DNA from: Bin80 sp964291275
GTDB lineage: Bacteria > Bacteroidota > Rhodothermia > Rhodothermales > Bin80
NCBI GenBank assembly: GCA_964291275.2
Contig: OZ219799.1
Location: 868,001-932,000 of the forward strand
Direction of reading: 5' to 3'
Length of the DNA stretch: 64,000 nt
The position numbers and the translations under genes are program-made. Below the pieces are notes generated by a model that was given only the letters and a program-made list of their open reading frames with translations, made no database searches and was not told where the DNA came from. Below, piece by piece: positions 56,525-64,000 of this stretch (positions are counted from its first letter, which is position 1; each line of letters begins with the position of its first letter).

Positions 56525-58863
56525 TAGAGACCTAGATCACGTTTTTTGAGCAGGAAGAGTCCTTCGTCAATACCGGTTACGGCAATGGTACCGCTCTCGA
56601 AGTAAGGATAATTGCTCCATGAGCCGATGAAGCCGGGGGCATCCGGAATCAGTGTGACCATATCAAAGTGGCCAACTTCCACCGGATTGCTCCGGTCACT
56701 GATATCGAATATACGCAGGCCGCTGGCGTAATTGGATTGGTACATAAGGTCGCCCTGGATGTACAGGTTATGGTCACTGGAGGTGTTTCCGGAATAATAT
56801 TCGCCGGCCAGCTGTGGATCCTCCAAATCTATGACATCCCATACGAGCGTACGGGTTCCGTCTATGTTACCGCTCATTTCATCGAGCTCATCATTCATAT
56901 AGTAGAAGGTGTGGTCTTCTGTAAGCCAACCCTGGTGTGCGTAGGCTACACTGGGATAGCTGGCATTGGAGAGCGCAATCGGATTCTCCTTGTCCGTAAC
57001 GTCAGCAATACTGAGTGCAGTCTCGTTTGAATTGAAGCAGATCTCGTGATTTTGATACCGGGTATCCGGGCCGTCATAGATCACACATTGTGCATCGTGG
57101 CTGTATCCAGTACCACGGCGGCCTGTTTCGGTATCCGAAAAACAGCCGGCAAACTGTGGATTTAACGGATCCGTGAGATTCACCATGTGTAATCCTCCTC
57201 CGCACGTTTCTTCGCTACCACTGGCTCCCACGATATAGGCATATCCGCTGGCTTCATTGATTACGATATTATGCGCGCTGCCGACCCCGTCATAGACCGT
57301 GAGTGGTGAAAAATCTGCGGGCATTTCCTGTACATCGCGCAGTGTACGCAAATCGAATACTTGCATACCGTGGGGGCCGGCTCCATCTGCGACAATAAAT
57401 GCGTGATCATTGTACACTTTGATATCGCGCCAACTGCTCGGGCGAGCACCTTCGGTCAGAGGAAGATTACCAACGAAGACGGGCATGGCGGGGTCGGTGA
57501 CGTCAACGAATGCGGTGCCGTCAGTGCGGCCGACGAGTGCATATTCTTTGCCGGTTTCGGGGTCGGTCCAGCCCCAAATGTCATTCATGCTTGAACTTGA
57601 ATTACCGCCAAGATCCTTGATGGACATGAAGGAGAGCATATCGACATTGTTGCAGCCGAACTGGTCTGCCTGTCCATCGTTGCAGTCAACGGGTCCAGAG
57701 CTGGCCAACGCAACCTCCTGAACCATCGCAAGCCGTCCTGTACGATTCAGGTTGGCATCTGTAAAGACTATGGCTCCGAGTCCGTAGTTGGGACTGGAGG
57801 CCAGGAATGCGATCCGATCTCCGTGGACGGCCATAGCGCGCCCAAGTCCGCCCTCTGTATCGTCGGACTCGAGGCTGGCATTAAGCACCCATGTATCACC
57901 ATCCTTGGCGTACTTGTTTAAGCCGGTATCTTCATTTACCAGCAGAAACGTTTCGCCTGCCTGCATGGTGATACGGCCGAACGCCGCACCCTGTATGGTC
58001 ATGAGACTATCCAATGCTACACTGGTCGACCATACGCCTGCGTCGTCTTTCATCAATTCAAGTACAGGTCCAGTAGCAGAGGAACCAGCAAATCTGATGG
58101 GTCCCTCTTCCCGTTCTCGACGATCTCTGAAGGACAATCCAGGGGCAGCCGCGAGAACATTACCGGAACCTAGTGTGGAAAGGGATCTCCCGAATCTGTA
58201 ATTCCCCGGAGACGTGAGCTCTGCTTCTTGCACGTATCCATCTTCGGAGTGTGAGAAGACATATACGGCGCCTGCCAGATCATCACGATTGGGAGCACTT
58301 ACATAAACATGCTCGCCATCGGTTGCTACGCTGCCGCCAAAACCATCATCTTCCCCAGGCATGTCTGCCAAAATTGTATATGTGGATGGAGAGTCCGAAC
58401 CGGGGCCGTGAATAACATGTACCGAATTGTTGCCCGGTGCTCCGATCACCAGTACGTCACCGTACAAATCCAAAGCAGCTCCAAACCCGGAGGTCGTATC
58501 GGGGCCGGTTTCGATGGCAGCCATCGTCCAGACTGTTTCGTTTCGCTGGTATATAAATACCTGTCCGGTGCCATTATCGTAGTTCGGAGCACTAATCGCC
58601 AATAGGTCACCGTTAAGAACTACGCTTTGTCCAAATGCTGAGCCTGGGGCGGCTTCCGATACCAGGAGTGTATTTGAATGACTCCATTCGCCGTCTACCT
58701 GATGAAAGATCTGGAGGGCTGCGGAGTACTCATCGGTGGCCGGTTGCGCAGCAATGAACTCTCCGTCCCCCAATACTATGCCGGACGAAAGACGCTGGCT
58801 GGTTTCCTGAGCAAAGGTTTCTGTTACAAACAGGCATAAAAGAAATGTGAATAGAAGCCGCAT
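56524..58863 (-). CDS. Choice-of-anchor B surface protein, copy 2
   Basis: 779 residues from ATG 58863 (MRLLFTFLLCLFVTETFAQ); an in-frame ATG at 58908 lies before the signal peptide and is unlikely. Layout is as copy 1 and it is the only copy with an intact frame and normal end (GLFLLKKRDLGL). It differs mainly in a short region around residues 270-345 (REREEGPIRFAGSSATGPVL). Exported by the Sec path; no T9SS domain is seen. FG-GAP and LVIVD repeats indicate two beta-propellers and probably ligand or glycan contact at the cell surface. Function unknown. Confidence 0.85.
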   Translation of the reverse strand: MRLLFTFLLCLFVTETFAQETSQRLSSGIVLGDGEFIAAQPATDEYSAALQIFHQVDGEWSHSNTLLVSEAAPGSAFGQSVVLNGDLLAISAPNYDNGTGQVFIYQRNETVWTMAAIETGPDTTSGFGAALDLYGDVLVIGAPGNNSVHVIHGPGSDSPSTYTILADMPGEDDGFGGSVATDGEHVYVSAPNRDDLAGAVYVFSHSEDGYVQEAELTSPGNYRFGRSLSTLGSGNVLAAAPGLSFRDRREREEGPIRFAGSSATGPVLELMKDDAGVWSTSVALDSLMTIQGAAFGRITMQAGETFLLVNEDTGLNKYAKDGDTWVLNASLESDDTEGGLGRAMAVHGDRIAFLASSPNYGLGAIVFTDANLNRTGRLAMVQEVALASSGPVDCNDGQADQFGCNNVDMLSFMSIKDLGGNSSSSMNDIWGWTDPETGKEYALVGRTDGTAFVDVTDPAMPVFVGNLPLTEGARPSSWRDIKVYNDHAFIVADGAGPHGMQVFDLRTLRDVQEMPADFSPLTVYDGVGSAHNIVINEASGYAYIVGASGSEETCGGGLHMVNLTDPLNPQFAGCFSDTETGRRGTGYSHDAQCVIYDGPDTRYQNHEICFNSNETALSIADVTDKENPIALSNASYPSVAYAHQGWLTEDHTFYYMNDELDEMSGNIDGTRTLVWDVIDLEDPQLAGEYYSGNTSSDHNLYIQGDLMYQSNYASGLRIFDISDRSNPVEVGHFDMVTLIPDAPGFIGSWSNYPYFESGTIAVTGIDEGLFLLKKRDLGL

Positions 58864-58905
58864 GATGTTGGGAGGTAGTTTTTGTGAAAATTTATCTGAC
58901 CGACA

Positions 58906-58913
58906 CAAATGTA
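58906..58913 (-). promoter_or_regulatory. Candidate Bacteroidota-type -7 box for copy 2
   Basis: On the reverse strand TACATTTG matches the Bacteroidota -7 consensus TAnnTTTG exactly, ~43 bp before the start codon of copy 2. The neighbouring GGGCTTTTAAGTACA is kept in all three copies, but copy 1 reads TACATGTTTG and copy 3 TACACACG, so only copy 2 keeps the consensus spacing. A clear -33 TTG is not decided. Confidence 0.35.
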
Positions 58914-58989
58914 CTTAAAAGCCCTCAAAAAGGTTGCCAGTCTTCTTTGACTAATTTTGCGGCAGCGCGTTCGGAGCGTAAAATTGTTT

Positions 58990-59255
58990 TTAGCGCACAT
59001 CGCTGAGCCAGACAGCTTCTTCGCATGCCTCGGCTTCCAGATAACGATCTGTACACAAAATTGGGTCAGGCTTCGTCGACCGGGGTGTGGTTGACAAGAA
59101 TATTCTGAAGAGCGGATCTATCCATGCTACAAGGCCGAAATAACAGGTACCGCCCAGGATGAGAGCTCCGGTGGTGATCCATTTGTTATCGAAAAGCAGG
59201 GCAGCGCTAATCAGGTATAGGCTTGGGAGTGCGAGCAGCAAAGAATCATGATACA
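58990..59255 (-). pseudogene. Duplicated 3' fragment of the O-antigen flippase gene
   Basis: Reads LLALPSLYLISAALLFDNKWITTGALILGGTCYFGLV, colinear with the C-terminus of the gene at 62574-64000 (LLSLPGLALIGTALLFGNKWITTGALVLGAACYFGLV), including the DNA beyond that gene's stop (GAAGCCTGA-CCCAATTTTG). About 70 codons of the donor remain, fused to unrelated sequence at the front. It shows that the tandem unit originally reached into the flippase gene. Not expected to be functional. Confidence 0.75.
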
Positions 59256-59339
59256 GAAGTTCGCCATCGTTGTGGGTTTTTTGTTGAGATTTCCTGTCCC
59301 CTGTTTTTAGGGGTTTTCAAAGGAGCTGTTTTTCGTTGC

Positions 59340-59720
59340 TTATTTTACACTTCGGCGTTCTCTTTTATTGGCGTTTCGCCTTGGTTCATTGCGTATTATT
59401 TCCGAGTGGGAGTCCCATGATATGGAAGATTTGACGCTGGAAGGCTTGAGATCCAGGACTTGTTTGAGCAGGATATAGTGGGTTTTATTCCTTGGAAGTA
59501 CGGTTGTCACACGCATGTGCTCATTGAGTTTGACCTTGAGCGTTCCCCAACTTTTATGGGCCTGTTTCGCGCCCAATTTGTTCCGAATCAGGTGAACGGT
59601 ATGAAAAGCAAGGATGGACAGGAACTGTTGTGCTTCAATCTGCTCACCATACTGTGATAAATCGGGCGGAATCCCAGCGTAAGTTTTATAATACACTGAG
59701 GGCCGAACTGGTTCGCGGTG
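59340..59720 (-). pseudogene. IS1634-like transposase C-terminal remnant
   Basis: Reverse strand reads SVYYKTYAGIPPDLSQYGEQ, IEAQQFLSILAFHTVHLIRN, KLGAKQAHKSWGTLKVKLNE and MRVTTVLPRNKTHYILLKQ, the layout of the end of IS1634-type transposases (hydrophobic helix, HxSW, then V.R....ILLK). The N-terminal and DDE parts are absent. It fills most of the space between flippase fragment and copy 3, and resembles the remnant at 40503-40700. Confidence 0.6.
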
Positions 59721-59755
59721 ACTGATGTGCTCGTACCGGCGAGGACAGTTCGTCT

Positions 59756-62221
59756 CTATTCGTGTAGTGTGCAACCGCCATCACGGGCCAGTGCACTGTG
59801 CACACACCGATCCGTTTCTAGGGACCCAGTTCCTGGAAAATCTATGAATGAATCCCGTCTGTAGGCTGAGCGTGTTTTCGGACTAAAGCCCCAGGTCACG
59901 TTTTTGAGCAGGAAGAGTCCTTCGTCAATACTGGTTACGGCAATAGTACCGCTTTCGAAGTAAGGATAATTGCTCCATGAGCCGATAAAGCCGGGGGCAT
60001 CCGGATTCTGTGTGATCATATCAAAGTGGCCGACTTCCACCGGATTGCTCCGGTCACTGATGTCGAATATACGCAGGCCGCTGGCGTAATTGGATTGGTA
60101 CATAAAGTCGCCCTGGATATACAGGTTATGGTCACTGGAGGTGTTTCCGGAATAATATTCGCCGGCCAGCTGTGGATCCTCCAAATCTATGACATCCCAT
60201 ACGAGCGTACGGGTTCCGTCTATGTTACCGCTCATTTCATCGATCTCATCATTCATATAGTAGAATGTGTGGTCTTCTGTAAGCCAACCTTGGTGTGCGT
60301 AGGCTACACTGGGATAGCTGGCATTGGAGAGCGCAATCGGATTCTCCTTGTCCGTAACGTCAGCAATACTGAGTGCAGTCTGGTTTGAATTGAAGCAGAT
60401 CTCGCGATTTTGATACCGGGTATCCGGGCCGTCATAGATCACACATTGTGCATCGTGGCTGTATCCAGTACCGCCGTGGCCTGTTTCGGTATCCGAAAAA
60501 CAGCCGGCAAACTGTGGATTTAACGGATCCGTGAGATTCACCATGTGTAATCCTCCTCCGCACGTTTCTTCGCTACCACTGGCTCCCACGATATAGGCAT
60601 ATCCGCTGGCTTCATTGATTACGATATTATGCGCACTGCTGACCCCGTCATAGACCGTGAGTGGTGAAAAATCTGCGGGCATTTCCTGTACATCTCGCAG
60701 TGTACGCAAATCGAATACCTGCATACCGTGGGAGCTGGAGTTATCTGCGACAATGAAGGCATGATCATTGTACACTTTGATATCGCGCCAACTGCTCGGG
60801 CGTGCACCTTCGGTCAGAGGCAGATCACCAATGAAGACGGGCATTGCGGGGTCGGTGATGTCAACGAATGCGGTGCCGTCAGTGCGGCCGACGAGTGCGT
60901 ATTCCTTGCCGGTTTCGGGGTCAGTCCAGCCCCAAATGTCATTCAGGCTCGTAATTGCATTGCCACCAAGATCCTTAATGGACACGAAGGAGAGCATATC
61001 AATATTGCTGCAGCCGAATTGGCCTGCCTGCCCATCGCTGCAGTCAGCGGGGCCGGAACTGGCCAATGTGACTTCCCAAACTATCGCAAGCCGTCCTGTA
61101 CGATTCAGGTTCGCATCTGTAAAGACTATAGTTCCGAGTCCGTAGTTCGGGATGGAGGTCAGGAATGCGATCTGATCTCCGTGGACAGCAATAGCGCGCC
61201 CAAGCCTGCCCTCTGAGTTGTCGGGCTCGAGGCTGGAATTAAGTACCCATGTATCACCATCCTTGGTGTACTTGTTCAAACCGGTATCGTCGTTTACCAG
61301 CAGAAACGTTTCGTCTGCCTGCATGGTGATGCTACGGCCGTACGCCATACCTAGTCTGCTTATGAGACTGTCCAATGCTACGCTAGTCGACCATGCGCCT
61401 GCATCGTCTTTCATCAATTCGAGTACAGGTCCAGTAGCAGGCGAAGTAAATCTGATGGGTTCTTCTTCCCGCTGCCGACGCTCTCTGAGGGACAATCCGG
61501 GGGCAGTCGCGAGAACATTGCCGGAACCTAGTGTGGAAAGGGATCTCCCGAACCTGTGATTCCCCGGAGACGTGAGCTCGGTTTCTTGCACGTATCCATC
61601 TTCGGAGTGTGAGAAAACGTATACGGCGCCTGCCAGATCATCACGATTGGGAGCACCTACATAAACATGCTCTCCATCGGTGGCTACGCTGCCGCCAAAA
61701 CCATCATCTTCCCCAGGCATGTCTGCCACAATCGTATATGTGGATGGAGAGTCCGAACCGGGGCCATGAATAACATGTACCGAATTGCTGCCCGGTGCTC
61801 CGATCACCAGCACGTCACCGTACAAATCCAAAGCAGACCCAAACCCGGAGGTGGTATCGGGGCCGGTTTCGATGGCAGCCATCGTCCAGCCTGTCTCATT
61901 TCGCTGGTATATAAATATCTGTCCAGTACCATTTTCATAGTCCGGAGCACTGATCGCTAATAGGTCACCGTCAAGAACTACGCTTTGTCCAAATCCTGAG
62001 CCTGGGGCGGCTTCCGATACCAGGAGTGTATTTGAATGACTCCATTTGCTATCTACCTGATGAAAGATCTGGAGGGCTGCGGAGTACTCATCGGTGGCCG
62101 GTTGCGCAGCAATGAGCTCTCCGTCCCCCAATACCATACCGGGCGAAAGACGCTGGATAATTTCCTGAGCGAAGGTTTCTGTTACAAACAGGCATAAAAG
62201 GAGCGTGAATAGAAGCCGCAT
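59756..62221 (-). CDS. Choice-of-anchor B surface protein, copy 3 (frameshifted C-terminus)
   Basis: 821 residues from ATG 62221 (MRLLFTLLLCLFVTETFAQ). Same two-propeller layout as copies 1 and 2 up to EGLFLLK; there one T is missing from a run (T5 at ~59899 where copies 1 and 2 have T6), so KRDLGL-stop is replaced by NVTWGFSPKTRSAY and ~35 further residues read through the flanking repeat. Much of the N-terminal half is almost identical to copy 1. Variable region reads RRQREEEPIRFTSPATG. Probably exported; whether the novel tail is tolerated is unknown. Confidence 0.83.
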   Translation of the reverse strand: MRLLFTLLLCLFVTETFAQEIIQRLSPGMVLGDGELIAAQPATDEYSAALQIFHQVDSKWSHSNTLLVSEAAPGSGFGQSVVLDGDLLAISAPDYENGTGQIFIYQRNETGWTMAAIETGPDTTSGFGSALDLYGDVLVIGAPGSNSVHVIHGPGSDSPSTYTIVADMPGEDDGFGGSVATDGEHVYVGAPNRDDLAGAVYVFSHSEDGYVQETELTSPGNHRFGRSLSTLGSGNVLATAPGLSLRERRQREEEPIRFTSPATGPVLELMKDDAGAWSTSVALDSLISRLGMAYGRSITMQADETFLLVNDDTGLNKYTKDGDTWVLNSSLEPDNSEGRLGRAIAVHGDQIAFLTSIPNYGLGTIVFTDANLNRTGRLAIVWEVTLASSGPADCSDGQAGQFGCSNIDMLSFVSIKDLGGNAITSLNDIWGWTDPETGKEYALVGRTDGTAFVDITDPAMPVFIGDLPLTEGARPSSWRDIKVYNDHAFIVADNSSSHGMQVFDLRTLRDVQEMPADFSPLTVYDGVSSAHNIVINEASGYAYIVGASGSEETCGGGLHMVNLTDPLNPQFAGCFSDTETGHGGTGYSHDAQCVIYDGPDTRYQNREICFNSNQTALSIADVTDKENPIALSNASYPSVAYAHQGWLTEDHTFYYMNDEIDEMSGNIDGTRTLVWDVIDLEDPQLAGEYYSGNTSSDHNLYIQGDFMYQSNYASGLRIFDISDRSNPVEVGHFDMITQNPDAPGFIGSWSNYPYFESGTIAVTSIDEGLFLLKNVTWGFSPKTRSAYRRDSFIDFPGTGSLETDRCVHSALARDGGCTLHE

Positions 62222-62404
62222 GATGCTCGGGTGGCGTTTGTTGGAAATTCAACTGGGAACGTGTGTACTTAAAAGCCCTTAGGAAGATTGGCGGTCCTTT
62301 TGTGGCTGAATTTAGAAGTGCTTTTGAGCACGTTTGGTGGCATATTACCGGGATCGAACAGCGTTGGTGTTGCTGTTTTGATTCGGTATGGTGTGACAAG
62401 TTGT

Positions 62405-62545
62405 CAGAATCTTTCGCATGGATTCATCTTTAAGCACGATGGGATAGGCATTGCGGATGATACGGCCCAGAATAGCATCTGCGACAATAGGATACTCCAT
62501 GCGCAGATTTATCATTGTAGTGGCCTTCGCGAAGTTCAGATGAAG
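62405..62545 (-). pseudogene. istB: IS21-type IstB ATPase, C-terminal remnant
   Basis: Reverse strand reads YPIVADAILGRIIRNAYPIVLKDESMRK, matching the IstB end GDPTxADAILDRLVHNAHRIELKGESMR. The rest of the helper ATPase and the IstA transposase are absent. It lies in the 62222-62573 gap between copy 3 and the flippase gene; the rest of that gap is the 5' flank shared with copy 1 and contains no gene. Confidence 0.6.
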
Positions 62546-62573
62546 AGCCATGCGCAATCTCGCCAAAACTGGA

Positions 62574-64000
62574 TCAGGCTTCGCCGCCTGGAGTGCGGTT
62601 GGGCGAGAGCGTTCTGAAGAGTTGTTCCTTCCACATTACAAGACCGAAGTAACAAGCAGCGCCTAGGACGAGAGCTCCTGTAGTGATCCATTTGTTACCG
62701 AAAAGCAGGGCAGTACCAATGAGGGCCAGGCCCGGGAGTGAGAGCAGAAAGAAGTCACGATAGGGAGCAATTCCTTCACGCCATGGAACCCCGGCCAGTC
62801 GGAGAATCACAAATAATTGCACGCTGCGGACAACTGCACCTGTAATGCCGCCTGCGATCAGCATTACGTCAATACTTCCTGATAGGCCTCCCAGTATCCA
62901 AGCGGCGGACAGGCATACAAGGAGCAGCAGGGCCATCGCAAAGTCCAGGCGTTGACGTTCAGTGACATCATAGACGCGTGTCAGTGGAGATACGGTTGAG
63001 CTAAGGACCAGCCAGGCAGCAATGTATGCAGCGTAGATCCCTGCTTGTCGAAAGGGGGTGCCCAGCCACAGTTCGAAGAAATCGGGCCCGGCAAGCATAA
63101 CGGCGAGTACGGGAAAGAGGCCGATCATGATCAGCCGGCGATGTACCAAGCTGCTGATCTGGGAAAGGTTGCCGGCTAGCTGTGCTTCTGCTGCGCTGAC
63201 GAAGAAAGGATGGGCTACTGACCGGGCTACGTAGGAGATGGGAATCCCGATGGCGGCGAGAGCCATGCCGTAGAACCCGAGTGCATTCTCAGCAACATCA
63301 GTCGTAAAAAAGAAGGGAATGAGCAGTATGGTCAGGTGTCCCATAATCGCTCCGATGGCGGAGGAAGGAGTTGAAAAGAGTGCAAAGCGCTGGTAGCGTA
63401 CCGCAGCTTGCCGCATCCTCCGCCACCCAAAAGCCGTACGGATAGCAGCAGCACTGCGACGCAAAGCAACCCAAATAAAAAAGCCGCTGGCAATCACATG
63501 CCCAATAATGAATCCTCCAATATGCCCCGCCTCGTTGGCGTTAATCGGCGGTGCGCCAGCACCAATACGGCCAATTACCATGGAAGTAGTCAGGCTTACA
63601 TGGCCTGCGCTTATGTGTCTGAATGCCCGTTTGCGTACCAGCCAGAACTCTGCGATCTTGCCCGATCGCATGCATATAAGTGCCAAGGGCACCAGCGGTA
63701 AATAGGGAGCAATCGCCGGAAAATCCAGGAATAGGGCAATCTCAGAGCTCCATATCGCAAGAACAGTCAGGAGTGCTGCAGTGAGGAGCATTACCGCAGC
63801 AGCTAACCAGATCAGTACTGCAGCGTCCTCGTCTTTCTTGGGGAGCATGAGAGCATCCTCGTATCGCAGTGAGGCGACCGCCCCCACCAAAGCCATTATG
63901 GTTACGAAGTATTTGCCTATCCCTATCTCCGCGGGCAGATACAGTCGTGCAATAACTCCGAGTGCCAAGTAGCCGATCACCATCACGATGGTGGCGCCCG
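62574..64000 (-). CDS. Polysaccharide/O-antigen flippase (Wzx-like, MOP superfamily), N-terminus outside window
   Basis: At least 475 residues; the frame is open to the right edge (GATIVMVIGYLALGVIARLY before the GTG at 63986), and the first helix of the family appears to be beyond base 64000. 12 or more helices, with the MOP start RLYLPAEIGIGKYFVTIMAL, charged loop SLRYEDALMLPKKDEDA, and VARSVAHPFFVSAAEAQ in the middle. Flips lipid-linked repeat units across the inner membrane. Its last ~70 codons are duplicated at 58990-59255. Confidence 0.8.
   Translation of the reverse strand, partial: GATIVMVIGYLALGVIARLYLPAEIGIGKYFVTIMALVGAVASLRYEDALMLPKKDEDAAVLIWLAAAVMLLTAALLTVLAIWSSEIALFLDFPAIAPYLPLVPLALICMRSGKIAEFWLVRKRAFRHISAGHVSLTTSMVIGRIGAGAPPINANEAGHIGGFIIGHVIASGFFIWVALRRSAAAIRTAFGWRRMRQAAVRYQRFALFSTPSSAIGAIMGHLTILLIPFFFTTDVAENALGFYGMALAAIGIPISYVARSVAHPFFVSAAEAQLAGNLSQISSLVHRRLIMIGLFPVLAVMLAGPDFFELWLGTPFRQAGIYAAYIAAWLVLSSTVSPLTRVYDVTERQRLDFAMALLLLVCLSAAWILGGLSGSIDVMLIAGGITGAVVRSVQLFVILRLAGVPWREGIAPYRDFFLLSLPGLALIGTALLFGNKWITTGALVLGAACYFGLVMWKEQLFRTLSPNRTPGGEA

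Noticed and set aside
51454..62573. Repeated blocks as a CRISPR array or integron
   Set aside because: Units are kilobase-sized gene duplications; there are no short spaced repeats, attC-like sites or integrase.
1..64000. tRNA or rRNA genes
   Set aside because: Larger intergenic gaps were read on both strands for T-loop-like and clover-leaf patterns; none was convincing.

Overview
The window looks like a chromosome segment of a Bacteroidota-type bacterium, most likely from the Rhodothermia/Balneolia side. The evidence is several C-terminal type IX secretion (T9SS) sorting domains of the NYPNPFNPSTTI type, a PorV/PorQ-like shuttle barrel, a TonB-dependent receptor with a carboxypeptidase-regulatory N-terminus, moderate GC, tightly overlapping genes, and a promoter-like TAnnTTTG box. 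This placement is inference; there is no rRNA or tRNA in the window.

Region 1 (1-5830) holds the N-terminal end of a PBP2-like protein (minus strand, cut by the window edge). Divergent from it are a secreted metalloprotease/TolB-propeller/beta-barrel protein, a class-2-length dihydroorotate dehydrogenase and an Sfp-type phosphopantetheinyl transferase.

Region 2 (5838-34473, almost all minus strand) is a ~28 kb glycan-use locus read from right to left: TonB receptor, T9SS cargo protein, PorV-like barrel, a GH38-like enzyme split by a frameshift from its T9SS tail, an ABC sugar-binding protein with two permeases (no ATPase), a second large GH38-like enzyme, another T9SS protein, a DUF4185 propeller, a cytoplasmic six-hairpin-type protein, a small-molecule kinase, a divergent enolase, an APC-permease/Usp fusion, a paralogue of the six-hairpin protein, and an esterase lipoprotein. 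A decayed SLC13 permease joined to a decayed TnpB lies between the APC fusion and the second six-hairpin gene. Divergent from the receptor (34862-38920, plus strand) is a four-gene, translationally coupled sugar-acid operon: SDR dehydrogenase, GlucD-like dehydratase, SMP-30 lactonase and a mutarotase-like protein. A 16-bp perfect palindrome lies in the shared upstream region. Together these suggest outer-membrane binding, periplasmic or surface alpha-mannosidase-like cleavage, ABC import, and cytoplasmic processing through an oxidative or kinase/enolase-like route.

Region 3 (39312-51485) is mostly housekeeping: CDF metal exporter, PhoH ATPase, dapF-TPR lipoprotein-trans-sulfuration enzyme, PpiD-like foldase, L27 and L21, FAH-family hydrolase, threonine aldolase, GreA, an NlpC/P60-like lipoprotein lacking its catalytic cysteine, and a bacilliredoxin.

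Region 4 (51454-64000) is a dynamic region. A choice-of-anchor B surface-protein gene is present three times in tandem. Copy 1 is broken by an intact ISL3-family element with a perfect 8-bp target duplication. Copy 2 has a 528-bp transposase-derived insertion exactly at its stop codon. Copy 3 has lost one T from a T6 run and gained a new tail. Each unit carries flanking DNA from the bacilliredoxin terminator on one side, and one unit also carries a duplicated 3' end of the O-antigen flippase gene found at the right edge. Remnants of IS1634-like and IstB genes lie between the units.
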